The translations under genes and the position numbers were made by a program. A stretch of DNA of 64,000 bases from positions 186,001-250,000 of the forward strand of contig CAVYKB010000020.1 of NCBI GenBank assembly GCA_963768975.1, read 5' to 3'. Under the pieces are notes generated by a model. It was not told the DNA's origin and did not search any database. It worked only from the letters and a program-made list of their open reading frames with translations. Source of the DNA: CADCTB01 sp963768975. Lineage in GTDB: Bacteria; Actinomycetota; Acidimicrobiia; Acidimicrobiales; AC-14. Shown here piece after piece: positions 49,085 to 60,305 of this stretch. How positions within the stretch are numbered: the first letter of the stretch is position 1; every line of letters begins with the position of its first letter.

Positions 49085-49809
49085 CGCTCGTTGCACCCGT
49101 CTCGCCCCTCGCCTCGCTGAAGGCGGCGTCCGGCCGCCGGGTGACGGTTTGCATCCCGGCACGAGACGAAGCAACGACCGTGGCCGGTGTCGTGGAACCG
49201 GTCGCCTCCCTTCTCGAGGAGCTGGTCGACGAGCTCATCGTCGTCGACGACTGCTCCACGGACCGGACGGGCGCCATCGCCGAGGCCTTCGGCGCCCGGG
49301 TCGTGCGGCGCGACGCCGGCCCCGGCAAAGGGGCAGCGATGGCTGCGGGCCTGGCTGCGTCGACCGGCGATGTCGTCGTGTTCCTCGATGCCGACGTCCG
49401 CAATTTCGGCATGCACTACGTCACCCGGCTCGTCGAGCCGCTCCTCGCCGACCCGACCTTCGTCATGGTCAAGGGTACGTACGAACGCCCGGGAGCCGCC
49501 GGCGGTCGGGTGACCGAGCTGCTCGCCCGGCCCCTGCTGCGCCGGCTGTTCCCTCAGTTGGCCTTCGTGCGCCAGCCGCTGGCCGGCGAAGTCGCCGTCC
49601 GGCGGGACGCACTCGCCGACATGGTGCTCGAGCCCGGCTACGGCGTGGAGATCGGCATGCTGATCGACGTCGCCCGCCGGTTCGGTCCTTCGGCCATCGC
49701 CCAGGTCGACCTGGGGGAACGCGTGCACCGCAACCGGCCCTTGGGCGAGTTGGCCGGCCAAGCCGACGAGGTGCTGGCCGCCGTCCTGGCCAGGTTCGCT
49801 GAGGCGTAG
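49081..49809 (+). CDS. gpgS: Glucosyl-3-phosphoglycerate synthase-like glycosyltransferase (GT81/GT2)
   Basis: 242 residues. GT-A fold: VCIPARDEATTVAGVV, VVDDCSTDRTGAIAE, the DxD-like FLDADVRNFG, and the GpgS-typical segments VMVKGTYERPGAAGGRVTEL and PGYGVEIGMLIDVA. GpgS joins glucose from an NDP-glucose to 3-phosphoglycerate, the first step to glucosylglycerate and methylglucose lipopolysaccharides. It is about 70 residues shorter than mycobacterial GpgS. In mycobacteria the gene stands beside folate gene folP2, here beside a folE remnant. Confidence 0.87.
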   Translation: MTLVAPVSPLASLKAASGRRVTVCIPARDEATTVAGVVEPVASLLEELVDELIVVDDCSTDRTGAIAEAFGARVVRRDAGPGKGAAMAAGLAASTGDVVVFLDADVRNFGMHYVTRLVEPLLADPTFVMVKGTYERPGAAGGRVTELLARPLLRRLFPQLAFVRQPLAGEVAVRRDALADMVLEPGYGVEIGMLIDVARRFGPSAIAQVDLGERVHRNRPLGELAGQADEVLAAVLARFAEA

Positions 49810-49822
49810 CGTCGGGCGGGAC

Positions 49823-50230
49823 GTGTACCTCGACCGCCCGACGCCCACCAGGATGCGCATGCTCGGGCGCAGCCTGCTGAAGCGCTGCCCGATCTGCGGC
49901 GGCGGCAAGCTCTTCGCCCGGTGGTTCCGGATGAAGGAGCGGTGCCCGACGTGCGGGTACCTGTTCGAGCGGGAGGAGGGCTTTTTCCTCGGCGCCTACG
50001 TCATCAACCTCGCCATCGCCCAGGGCGTGGTGATCCTGGTGGCCGTTGTTCCGCTCATCATCCGCATGGCGAGCGACCCCGACGCCAGCATCGCCCCCTT
50101 TATCGCCGCCGGCATCATCGGCGCGGTGGCTGCGCCGGTGATCTTCTACCCGTGGTCGAAGACCATCTGGACCGCGTTCGACCTCATGCTCCGCCCGGTG
50201 CACATGACGGAGCCGGAGGACCGCACCTAG
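49823..50230 (+). CDS. DUF983 membrane protein
   Basis: 135 residues, GTG start. The N-terminal cytoplasmic part has paired CxxC knuckles (RCPICGGGKLF, RCPTCGYLFERE), as in DUF983 proteins, then two hydrophobic helices (about 52-76 and 87-107). DUF983 proteins are small zinc-ribbon membrane proteins of unknown role. It overlaps the end of the convergent mscS gene by four bases. Confidence 0.88.
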   Translation: MYLDRPTPTRMRMLGRSLLKRCPICGGGKLFARWFRMKERCPTCGYLFEREEGFFLGAYVINLAIAQGVVILVAVVPLIIRMASDPDASIAPFIAAGIIGAVAAPVIFYPWSKTIWTAFDLMLRPVHMTEPEDRT

Positions 50231-51201
50231 CCGGCGGTCTCCCGCTGGGCGACCGTCACCGCCCCGTCGCCGTTGCGGTGCCAGATGGTGCGCTGGGGGA
50301 ACGGGATCTCGATTCCGGCCTCATCGAAGGCGGCCTTGATCCGGGCCCGCAGCTCCCGGGTGACCTTGAACTGGTCGTTGGGTGCCGTCTTGAGGACGAG
50401 CCGGATGGAGATGCTGTCAACGCCCAGGTTCTCCACGCCCCAGACCTCGGGCTCGGACAGGATCGACTCGGCGAAGGCCGGGTCCTCACACATCGACTGG
50501 GCGGTGCGCCTGATGACCTCCGTGGCGTGGGCGATGTCGGTCTGGTAGCTGACGTCAATGTCGAGGAGGGCCCTGGACCACAGCTGCGACTTGTTCCCGA
50601 CCCGCTCGATGTGGCCGTTGGGCAGGTGCCACACCGTCCCGTTGACGTCACGGATGCGGGTGGTGCGCAGGCTGACGGACTCAACCGTGCCGGTAGCGGC
50701 GCCGGCGTCGATGATGTCGCCCACGCCGTACTGGTCTTCCATGAGCATGAAGAGGCCGGACAGGAAGTCGCGGACGAGGTTCTGGGCGCCGAAGCCCACG
50801 GCCACGCCCAGGATGCCGGCGCCGGCGATGAGGGGGCCGAGGTTGAGCCCCAGCTCGGAGAGAACCATGAGGACGGCGATCGTCCAGACGCTGGCCGACA
50901 CCACGCTGCGGATCAGGGCGGCGACGGTTTCGACCCGGCGGGCCTTGCCGCTGATGAGCCCCCCGAGCAGCCGGTTCAGGATGCGCCGGGCCAGGAAGGC
51001 CACGGCGAGGATGAAGGCGATCTTGGCGGGCTTGACGAAGAGCGTGTCGGAGAGCTGGGCCAGCACGGCGTTGCCGGTCGAGCGGTAGATGCTGAGGCAG
51101 AGCGATCTGGCGTCGGCGGCCGGCCCGCAGGGCAGGGTGCCGGCGTCGGCCGCCGCCGTCGGTGCGACCTGGGCCAGCACCGAGAGGAGGGTCAGGGGCA
51201 T
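50227..51201 (-). CDS. mscS: Mechanosensitive channel of small conductance family (MscS)
   Basis: 324 residues. N-terminal signal-like helix, then three hydrophobic helices up to about 150; the pore helix is GPLIAGAGILGVAVGFGAQN. The beta domain follows (VGDIIDAGAATGTVESVSLR, TRIRDVNGTVWHLPNG), and then the alpha/beta cytoplasmic cage domain. Releases osmolytes on hypo-osmotic shock. Residues 8-45 contain a long Ala-rich/Cys-containing segment before the first pore helix. Confidence 0.9.
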   Translation of the reverse strand: MPLTLLSVLAQVAPTAAADAGTLPCGPAADARSLCLSIYRSTGNAVLAQLSDTLFVKPAKIAFILAVAFLARRILNRLLGGLISGKARRVETVAALIRSVVSASVWTIAVLMVLSELGLNLGPLIAGAGILGVAVGFGAQNLVRDFLSGLFMLMEDQYGVGDIIDAGAATGTVESVSLRTTRIRDVNGTVWHLPNGHIERVGNKSQLWSRALLDIDVSYQTDIAHATEVIRRTAQSMCEDPAFAESILSEPEVWGVENLGVDSISIRLVLKTAPNDQFKVTRELRARIKAAFDEAGIEIPFPQRTIWHRNGDGAVTVAQRETAG

Positions 51202-51306
51202 GGGAACGGTCCTTCCGCGGAAACTCCAGCGGTCAAAGAGTCAGGCCCCCGGCGGACTCAGGGGGCGACCGCGCCACCCTAGCGCGATGGCCCCGCCGGT
51301 CCCGCC

Positions 51307-51510
51307 TTACCGGCGGTGGGCCGCCGGCGCCGGCCGGAGGTACCGGCCGTCGATCAGGTTGCGTTCCACCCCGTCGTCGAAGCGCACCCGGTACCGGGTC
51401 CACGACAGCCCGCTGACCTGTATCACCGTGCCCACCGTTCCCTCGGTGACCCCGTCACGGTCCTGGGCCATTGCCACCCTGTCCTTCAGCGCATACTCGG
51501 TGTCGGCCAC
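51307..51510 (-). CDS. Small soluble SH3-like protein
   Basis: 67 residues, GTG start behind a TACGGT element at seven bases (51518-51523, minus strand). The sequence GTVGTVIQVSGLSWTRYRVR followed by FDDGVERNLIDGRYL has the look of a small SH3-like or DUF1918-like beta barrel. No known function. It sits alone between mscS and lon, divergent from lon. Confidence 0.6.
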   Translation of the reverse strand: MADTEYALKDRVAMAQDRDGVTEGTVGTVIQVSGLSWTRYRVRFDDGVERNLIDGRYLRPAPAAHRR

Positions 51511-51517
51511 GGCGCCG

Positions 51518-51523
51518 ACCGTA
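51518..51523 (-). promoter_or_regulatory. -10 element of the small SH3-like gene
   Basis: TACGGT on the minus strand, seven bases before the GTG at 51510, with no ribosome binding site. Fits a leaderless start. Confidence 0.35.
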
Positions 51524-51562
51524 GTGCCCGGCCCGGGAACACGCCGGCATCTGGATCTGTTC

Positions 51563-51568
51563 TAGATC
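51563..51568 (+). promoter_or_regulatory. -10 element of a probable leaderless lon promoter
   Basis: TAGATC, five bases before the lon ATG, with no ribosome binding site. Confidence 0.4.
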
Positions 51569-51573
51569 ACACT

Positions 51574-53913
<2,340 letters not shown>

Positions 53914-53927
53914 TCCCCCCACCCGTT

Positions 53928-53970
53928 CTGGTTGCAGTTACCCCCCGTATGCGCAGGTAACTGCAACCAG
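53928..53970. terminator. Strong hairpin between convergent lon and lipoprotein genes
   Basis: A perfect 15-bp stem: CTGGTTGCAGTTACC (53928-53942) with GGTAACTGCAACCAG (53956-53970), loop of 13 bases. Convergent genes on both sides make it a bidirectional terminator. Confidence 0.85.
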
Positions 53971-53982
53971 TTGCGGGGTGGG

Positions 53983-54510
53983 TTACTTGACGGTGAGCTC
54001 CCCGAACATCCCGTTCACGAAGTGGGGCGGGCCGCCGGCGACCTGCGGCGGGCCACCCTGGGAGCTCTGGGCCGCGGCCAGGTAAGCGGCGGGGTCGGCG
54101 CCGGTGGGGATGCCACAGATCACTGCGTAGCGGCCCTTCTCGGTGACCGTGCCGTTGCCCACGGCGTTGATCTGCTCGCCGCCACCCGGAGGCTTTAGGA
54201 GCACCATGGCCGGGTCGCCGGCGAAGAGCCGGCCCAGCTCGCTCTCGGGCAGCTTGACCAGCTCGGTGACCGGTCGAGTCTCGGTATCGGGGATGCGAAT
54301 GAGCACCAGCTCGTGAAGCTCCCGGGTCGAGCTGTTCTCCAGTTTGAAGGTGGTGCCGGCGTCGACCTCCTTCGGTAGGTTCTGGAAGCTGTAGTCGGCG
54401 GCGGTGACCGTTCTCGTCTTGTCGTCGTCGCCGCCGCAGGCGGCGGCCAGCAGGGCGAGCGCGGCTAGGGCGCCCGCCCGAAGCCGCCGGCGGGTAGTCC
54501 TGGTACTCAA
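53983..54510 (-). CDS. Lipoprotein with cupredoxin-like pattern
   Basis: 175 residues from TTG 54510, behind GAGGAG eight bases upstream; upstream frame without signal is rejected. Lipobox LALLAAAC is followed by GGDDDKTRTVTAADYSFQNL, VDAGTTFKLENSSTRELHEL, and a C-terminal YAVICGIPTGADPAA with HFVNGMFGELTVK. The His...Cys...His...Met order is that of copper cupredoxins, though spacing is unusual. Secreted and membrane-anchored. It might be another copper or electron carrier. Confidence 0.7.
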   Translation of the reverse strand: MSTRTTRRRLRAGALAALALLAAACGGDDDKTRTVTAADYSFQNLPKEVDAGTTFKLENSSTRELHELVLIRIPDTETRPVTELVKLPESELGRLFAGDPAMVLLKPPGGGEQINAVGNGTVTEKGRYAVICGIPTGADPAAYLAAAQSSQGGPPQVAGGPPHFVNGMFGELTVK

Positions 54511-54636
54511 CTGCGTACTCCTCTCGTGCCGACCCGGCATCGTCGCCGGGCTCTCCGCCGCCCAATGTACAGGCGCCCGCGCCGACCGACGAGCGTGCCA
54601 GCTTGCGCAAAGGGGGGCGGGAAACACCCCCTTGAG

Positions 54637-54642
54637 TAGGGT
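54637..54642 (+). promoter_or_regulatory. -10 element of the LuxR regulator gene
   Basis: TAGGGT, eight bases before the GTG at 54651, without a ribosome binding site. Confidence 0.35.
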
Positions 54643-54650
54643 GGCCAGCC

Positions 54651-55316
54651 GTGCCCATCAGGCTGGTACTCGCAGAAGACAACTACCTGCTCCGCGAGGG
54701 CATGACCCGATTGATCGAGGCGCAGCCCGAGTTTGAGCTGTCCGCCGTCTGCGAGGACTATGACTCCCTCATCAAAGCCGTCGAGCTGCACCGTCCCGAC
54801 GTGGTGCTGACGGACATCCGCATGCCACCCACCGGCACCGACGAGGGCATCCGGGCGGCCGAGCACGTCCGCCGCACCGTGCCGGAAACGGCCGTCGTCG
54901 TCCTGAGCCAGTACGCCGACCCGGAGTACGCGCTCCGGTTCCTCGAGAACGGGTCGAGGGGGCGTGGCTACCTGCTCAAGGAGCGGGTGTCGGACATCGA
55001 CCAGCTCCTGTCCGCCATCCAGGAGGTGGCGCGTGGCGGGTCGGTAATCGACCCGAAGGTGATCGATGCCCTCGTCGCGGCCCGATCGAAGGCTCCGTCG
55101 CCCTTGCGAGATCTCACCGTACGTGAAGCAGAGGTGCTCTCGGAGATGGCTCAGGGCAAGAACAACGCCGCCATCGCCGCCAGCCTGGTGCTCTCAGAGC
55201 GGGCGGTCGAGAAGCACATCAATTCGCTGTTCTCCAAGCTGGGGCTTTCCGAGGAGCGCGACGTCAGCCGGAGGGTGAAGGCGGTGCTGCTCTTTCTGTC
55301 GGATCAGGGACGCTGA
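54651..55316 (+). CDS. LuxR/NarL-family response regulator
   Basis: 221 residues, GTG start. Receiver domain: LVLAEDNYLLREGM (acidic pair), DVVLTDIRMPPTGT (phospho-Asp), VVVLSQYAD and YLLKERVS (Lys). C-terminal helix-turn-helix about 152-205 (VREAEVLSEMAQGKNNAAIA, LSERAVEKHINSLFSKLGLS). Probably the output of the NarL-type kinase at 58130-60301, which points the other way on the opposite strand of the locus. Targets are expected to be the ABC permease genes. Confidence 0.92.
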   Translation: MPIRLVLAEDNYLLREGMTRLIEAQPEFELSAVCEDYDSLIKAVELHRPDVVLTDIRMPPTGTDEGIRAAEHVRRTVPETAVVVLSQYADPEYALRFLENGSRGRGYLLKERVSDIDQLLSAIQEVARGGSVIDPKVIDALVAARSKAPSPLRDLTVREAEVLSEMAQGKNNAAIAASLVLSERAVEKHINSLFSKLGLSEERDVSRRVKAVLLFLSDQGR

Positions 55317-55383
55317 CTGCCCGCCGGGCACGGGTGCAGGCACCCTGGCCCCGGGACGGACGGAGCGCGAGGATGGCCCCAAG

Positions 55384-55776
55384 ATGGACGACGCCTCTGT
55401 TTCCGTCCTGATCGTTGACGATCAGGCGCCGTTTCGGCGTGCCGCGGCCACCGTGGTGAAGGTGACCCGGGGGTTCGACGTGGTCGCCGAGGCGGAATCT
55501 GGGGAGGAGGCCGTCGAGCTGGCCGGCGACCTTGCGCCCCAGCTGGTCCTCATGGACATCAACATGGGCGGGATCAGCGGCATCGAGGCCACCAGGCGCA
55601 TCGTCGCGGCGTCGCCCGACGTCGTGGTCGTCCTGCTGTCGACCTACCAGGCTGACGACCTCCCGGCCGATGCCACGACTTCCGGCGCGGCCGCCTACGT
55701 GAACAAGGAGGAGTTCGGGCCACAGGTCCTCCAGGACGTGTGGTCCCAGAGAGCCGGCGGAAGCTTGACCAGGTAG
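55384..55776 (+). CDS. Receiver-only (CheY-like) response regulator
   Basis: 130 residues. A single receiver domain: acidic pair in VLIVDDQAPFRRAA, phospho-Asp in LVLMDINMGGISGI, Ser/Thr in VVLLSTYQ and Lys in AYVNKEEFG. There is no DNA-binding domain; the chain ends shortly after the receiver. It might modulate the neighbouring kinase or regulator (phosphate sink), or it could be a regulator that lost its output domain. It ends two bases before the convergent permease stop. Confidence 0.88.
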   Translation: MDDASVSVLIVDDQAPFRRAAATVVKVTRGFDVVAEAESGEEAVELAGDLAPQLVLMDINMGGISGIEATRRIVAASPDVVVVLLSTYQADDLPADATTSGAAAYVNKEEFGPQVLQDVWSQRAGGSLTR

Positions 55777-55778
55777 GC

Positions 55779-58127
55779 CTACTCCGCCACGAGGGCGGCG
55801 GCGGGCTGCACGCCGGCCGCGGTGCGGCCCGGGCCGGCGGCGATGAGGTTGGCTACGAGCAGCGCCACCGGGACGATGCCGAAGAAGACGGACAGCGGGA
55901 GCACGGGAGCGGGGACGATCCCCAGGCTGTCGGCGAAGACCCGCCACGTCCAGCGACCGGCGGCCATGCCCAGCGGGACGCCGATGGCCAACGCCAGCAC
56001 CATGACGGCGCTGGCCTGGAAGGCGACCGTGGCTTGCACCTGGGAGCGGACGAAGCCCAGCGTCTTCAGGACGGCCAGTTCCCGCCGGCGGCCGCGCACC
56101 CCGGTCAGCGTGGCGTGGGCCAGGGTGGCCACGGCCAGCAGGGACAGCAGCCCGGCGAGCACCGCCGGCATAGCGTCGACGCGCCCGAAGTCGGCCACGC
56201 TCTTCGGTGGCGTGGGTCTCGTCGGGTCGGGGAACGCCTCGGCCACCGTGCGAGTCGCAGCATCGACGTCGACGCCCTCGGCGAAGCGGACTGCGTAGAT
56301 GTTTCTGGGCGCATCGGGCACCAGGCGCCGGAGCCCCTGGTCGGTGAGGAGGACACCTTCCCCGAGCCCGCCGACGTCCAGCGCGTGGATGCCCCCGGGA
56401 AGCACACCCCGGCCGACGATTCGGACCTCGGCGACCCGATCACCGACGCGCATCGGGACCGTCTCCCCGATCTCGCGCCCGAGGTCGCGGAGGGTCTTGG
56501 TGGCGACGAGGACCTCGTCGGGCTGGACGGGTGCCCGGCCCTCCACCACAGGAGGTAGCACCACGCCGAGGACGCTCCTGAACCCCAGAGCAGTGGTTCG
56601 CTTGCCCTCCAGCTCGACGTCGGCAGACGCAATGGTGGACACGCCGGCGATCGCGGCATTGCCGGTGAGGACGGGCACGCTCTCGTCGGCGCTGTCGGCC
56701 AGGTACGGGTTCCCGACCAGGAGATCCCACTCCCAGCCGTATAGCCGGGGCGTGTCCAGCATGTGGTGGAGGCTGGCGCTATAAGTCGCCACGACCAAAA
56801 TCGCGCTGATGCAGAAGGTCGTGCTGACCAGGGCCGCGTTCCGGACCGGAGCCGAGCCCTGGTGCCCACCGGGCGAAAGGGCCATGCGCAGGCCGGTGAC
56901 CGCCGGGACCGGCAGGCCCATGCGGGCCAGCGACTCCACCAGCCCGGAGGGACGGTCGGCGGGAAGGACGGCCGACACCCGCGACCTGGACCGGGCCCAC
57001 GTAGGTACGGCTACAAGGACTAAAGCCACCACGATGATCGCTGCCCCGCCGAGGAGCAACGTCGTGGCGTCGAACGCGAGACCGGGAATCGGCTCGGCGT
57101 CGCGGGCTATCCCGATGGGGGCGAAGCCGGAGACGGCGTAGGCGAGTCCGATGGCCGCCAGCGCCCCGATGCCGGCGATCGTGGCCGCCTGCGCCATGGA
57201 TACGGTCCACACCTGCTGGCGGGTCATGCCCAGGGCCCGCATCGTCGGGTAGTCCGCAGCGTCGGCGGTGGCCTGGCGGGCGAAGGCCTGCCCGACGATG
57301 AGCACCGCAGCGATCGCGGTGAGGGCGGCAAAGAGCCGCAGCGCGATCGCTTGGAGGTGGATGGAGCGTTGCACCTGCACGGTGTCCGCCTCGGCGGTGC
57401 CGAACTGCAGTGGCGCCCCTGCTGCAATCTGCTCCACGCCCTGCTTGAACGCAGCGACATCTGCCGCGCCACGCCGCAGCTTGACCGTGATGGAGTCGAT
57501 TCTGGCGACCTCGTTGCCGTGCATCCGTGAGAAGGCCGGCGTCAGGTGCATGGCCGGGGGCGACGTGGCCAGGAACTCGCCCGGCACGGCATCGATGCCG
57601 ACGATCCGGAAGGTGTACCGCGACCCCGTGGGGAGCGGGTTCGAAGTGGTGACCACCGCCTCCCGCTGGCCGGGGGCGAACGCAGTTGCCTCGAGGGTGT
57701 CTCCCACCCGAAGTCCGTGGGTGGTGGCCGCCAGCCGCGAGATCGACACCTCGTCGACCTTCGAGGGATCGGGGCGCCGCCCTTCGAGGATCTGCGGCCG
57801 GCTGATCCGTTCGAAGAAGCCGTCGCCGGCGGGGAGCAGCGGGTCGAGGAGCGACTCCATGAGGACGTAGGACACGCCGGCGGAGTCGGTGACCTGGGGG
57901 AGACGGCGGACGGCCTCGATGTCGATGGCGAAGGCTGTGGGCACGACGACCACGTCGTAGGCGTTGGCCTCGACGAGGAACCGCCCGTAGGCGCTATCGG
58001 TGCGGCGGGCACCGGCCAGGGCGCCCAGCACGATGCCTCCCCCGAGACCCACGAGAGCCGCCAGCACCAGCCAGGCCCGCCATCGCTGACGCCCGACGGT
58101 GCGGAGCCGGAACCACACGACACCCAT
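55779..58127 (-). CDS. ABC transporter permease with two FtsX domains
   Basis: 782 residues. N-terminal helix (WLVLAALVGLGGGIVLGALA), a large extracytoplasmic domain (about 40-250), a first FtsX triple-helix block (about 255-380), a second extracytoplasmic domain (about 430-660) and a final triple-helix block (VAFQASAVMVLALAIGVPLG). The doubled FtsX layout is typical of large ABC exporters of antimicrobial peptides or lipids. It follows the sensor kinase gene by two bases on the same strand and probably works with the ATPase at 60306-61070. It is the last gene of the operon. Confidence 0.9.
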   Translation of the reverse strand: MGVVWFRLRTVGRQRWRAWLVLAALVGLGGGIVLGALAGARRTDSAYGRFLVEANAYDVVVVPTAFAIDIEAVRRLPQVTDSAGVSYVLMESLLDPLLPAGDGFFERISRPQILEGRRPDPSKVDEVSISRLAATTHGLRVGDTLEATAFAPGQREAVVTTSNPLPTGSRYTFRIVGIDAVPGEFLATSPPAMHLTPAFSRMHGNEVARIDSITVKLRRGAADVAAFKQGVEQIAAGAPLQFGTAEADTVQVQRSIHLQAIALRLFAALTAIAAVLIVGQAFARQATADAADYPTMRALGMTRQQVWTVSMAQAATIAGIGALAAIGLAYAVSGFAPIGIARDAEPIPGLAFDATTLLLGGAAIIVVALVLVAVPTWARSRSRVSAVLPADRPSGLVESLARMGLPVPAVTGLRMALSPGGHQGSAPVRNAALVSTTFCISAILVVATYSASLHHMLDTPRLYGWEWDLLVGNPYLADSADESVPVLTGNAAIAGVSTIASADVELEGKRTTALGFRSVLGVVLPPVVEGRAPVQPDEVLVATKTLRDLGREIGETVPMRVGDRVAEVRIVGRGVLPGGIHALDVGGLGEGVLLTDQGLRRLVPDAPRNIYAVRFAEGVDVDAATRTVAEAFPDPTRPTPPKSVADFGRVDAMPAVLAGLLSLLAVATLAHATLTGVRGRRRELAVLKTLGFVRSQVQATVAFQASAVMVLALAIGVPLGMAAGRWTWRVFADSLGIVPAPVLPLSVFFGIVPVALLVANLIAAGPGRTAAGVQPAAALVAE

Positions 58128-58129
58128 GC

Positions 58130-60301
58130 TCAGGATGTGGCGGGGGGGACGGGAATGCGGCCGGACACCCGGGTGCCTCTCCCGGGTGCTGACTGGACGC
58201 CGAAGGTCCCGCCGATGGCGCCCACCCGGTCTCCCATGTTGACGAAGCCGGCGCCGGGCGACTCCCGCTTGGACGGGTCGAAGCCGGCGCCGTTGTCCGC
58301 CACCTCGAAGAGAAGCACGCCTTCCTCCTCCCAGACCCGGACACTGATCGTGGAGTCGTCGCCGGCGTGCTTGCCGGCGTTCTGCATGGCCTCCAGGCAG
58401 CAGAAGTACACCGCGGCTTCGATCTCAGGCGTGTAGCGGCCGATCCCCTCGGCGCTGACGTCCGTGGGCAGCGCGGCCCGTCCACCGGCTGCGGACAGTG
58501 CCTCGCGCAGGCCTCGGTCGACAAGGAGGGGCGGGTAGATCCCGTGGGCCAGGCTGCGCAGCTCCTGGACGGCGTCCTGCAGGTCATGGCTCAGTTGCTC
58601 GAGCATCTTCTTGGCCACAGCCAGGTCGCTCTCTGCGATCTGGCGGGCCAGGCGCAGGTTCACCGCCAGTGCCACCAGGTGCTGCTGGGCCCCGTCGTGG
58701 AGGTTGCGCTCGATCTGGCGGCGGGCGGCGTCGGACGCAGCGACGATGCGGGCCCGGGAGGCACGCAACTCCTCCGCCTGCCGCCGCACCTCGTCAAGGG
58801 TGGACTGCAGGGCGGAGTCGAGCTGGACGTTGTGCAGGGCCAATCCCACCTGGCGGGCCAGCTCGGTGAGCGTGAGGTCCTCGGTGTCCTTGAACGGGTC
58901 GCCCGTCGGAGGACGCACGGCGACGATCAGGCCCAGCAAGTGCCCCGAGTGGGTGATCGGCGCAACCCGGAGCGAGGCGTCTTCCCGGCCCTGCAGCAGC
59001 CCAGCGAGCCACACCTTGACCCAAGCCGACCCCGAGACGCCGGCTCGCGCCACGACCGCCTCCTCGTCAGCGGCCAGGACCAGCTGCGTCACCGGGGCGT
59101 CGGGCACCGAGATGGTGCGGTCGAGCCGGCCCTCCGAGCCGGTCCAGATCTCCGCCGTCGCCAACGTCAGGGTCTTGCGCAACGACTCGGCCACCTGGAG
59201 CAGCAGCTCGTCGAGCGGGATGGCCCGCGACAGCCGGCTGCCGAAGGTCTTGAGCACCTGGTCGGGCGCCTCCCTCTCGCCGTAGACCAGCCGGTTCGAG
59301 AACCGGGCCAGGCGTTCCCTGGCCGGCAGGTACAGGATGGCCGCCACTGCAGCGGCCAGCATCGACAGGCCGAGAAGGGGTCGCTCCGAGTCGGTAGGAG
59401 CCCGGCCCAGGCCGAGCACGATGACCAGGTACACAGAAACGACGACACCACTGAGGCCGGCGAGGGAGACGGTGTGGGCCAGCAGGGCGTCCACGCGGCC
59501 GATGAGGCGCTTGGAGGACCCGAGGACGAGGGCGACGGGGATCGGAAGCGTCGCCAAGACGCTGACGGCGCCGGCGTCGTCGGGCCAGCCCGCCAGGAGT
59601 CGGACGGCGAGGGCCACGAGGGTCACCTCTGCGCCGACCGCCACCGCCCAGCCGAACCATTGCATGCGCTGGCGCTCGATCCCCGCGGACCGCCGGTACC
59701 GACGGTTGGACCCGCCCAGCCCGACCGCGGTGGCCACCACCGCTCCTAAGGCAACCGGCCACAGGTTGAGCGAGGGGTGCGGCAGCCACAGCAGCACGCC
59801 GGTCGCCGCCGCCGACGCGTAGCCGGTGACGACGACGGCTCGGCTCAGTGCGCAGGAGCCGTCGGGCAGCGTGAGCAGGAGATGCATGCCCGCGGCCGGC
59901 AGCAGGGCCAGGGCCAGCGGCCGGGCGAAGTACGCGACGTCCACCAGCGCCTGCGGTAGGTCACGACCGTCGGTCGCAGCCCAGAGCACCGCGGCGGCGA
60001 GCGCAGCGGCGCCGCCGATCAGCGCGGCCGCGGCCAGCAGTGGGCCTTGCCGCTCCCCTGGACGGCGGACCTCGAGTACGACGGCGGCGACCGCCCAGGC
60101 GGCGACGGAGGCGCCGTAGTACAGCGCCGTCGGCATGTGACCGGTGCCCCGTGCCAGCAGGACGGCCGCCGCGGCGAGACCGACCGCCGCTGGGGCGACC
60201 AGGAGCCTGATGCCTCCCTTCCCCAGCCGGTCCCTCAGCGCCGCCGACGGCTCGTCGTCGGTCGCGATCGAGGTATCCAGCGCGGCGGCGAGCTGGCTCA
60301 A
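58130..60301 (-). CDS. NarL-type sensor histidine kinase with multiple membrane helices and GAF-like region
   Basis: 723 residues. Ten or so hydrophobic segments in the first 330 residues (7TM-type sensor), then a GAF-like region (about 345-500) and a coiled coil. HisKA_3 motif RQIERNLHDGAQQHLVALAV (His in LHDG) and HATPase_c: EAMQNAGKHAG, VADNGAGFDPS and GAGFVNMGDRVGAIGGTFGV. It signals to LuxR-type regulators, two of which lie upstream on the plus strand. It lies between the ATPase and permease genes, so sensing and export are in one operon. Confidence 0.92.
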   Translation of the reverse strand: MSQLAAALDTSIATDDEPSAALRDRLGKGGIRLLVAPAAVGLAAAAVLLARGTGHMPTALYYGASVAAWAVAAVVLEVRRPGERQGPLLAAAALIGGAAALAAAVLWAATDGRDLPQALVDVAYFARPLALALLPAAGMHLLLTLPDGSCALSRAVVVTGYASAAATGVLLWLPHPSLNLWPVALGAVVATAVGLGGSNRRYRRSAGIERQRMQWFGWAVAVGAEVTLVALAVRLLAGWPDDAGAVSVLATLPIPVALVLGSSKRLIGRVDALLAHTVSLAGLSGVVVSVYLVIVLGLGRAPTDSERPLLGLSMLAAAVAAILYLPARERLARFSNRLVYGEREAPDQVLKTFGSRLSRAIPLDELLLQVAESLRKTLTLATAEIWTGSEGRLDRTISVPDAPVTQLVLAADEEAVVARAGVSGSAWVKVWLAGLLQGREDASLRVAPITHSGHLLGLIVAVRPPTGDPFKDTEDLTLTELARQVGLALHNVQLDSALQSTLDEVRRQAEELRASRARIVAASDAARRQIERNLHDGAQQHLVALAVNLRLARQIAESDLAVAKKMLEQLSHDLQDAVQELRSLAHGIYPPLLVDRGLREALSAAGGRAALPTDVSAEGIGRYTPEIEAAVYFCCLEAMQNAGKHAGDDSTISVRVWEEEGVLLFEVADNGAGFDPSKRESPGAGFVNMGDRVGAIGGTFGVQSAPGRGTRVSGRIPVPPATS

Positions 60302-60305
60302 CGGC

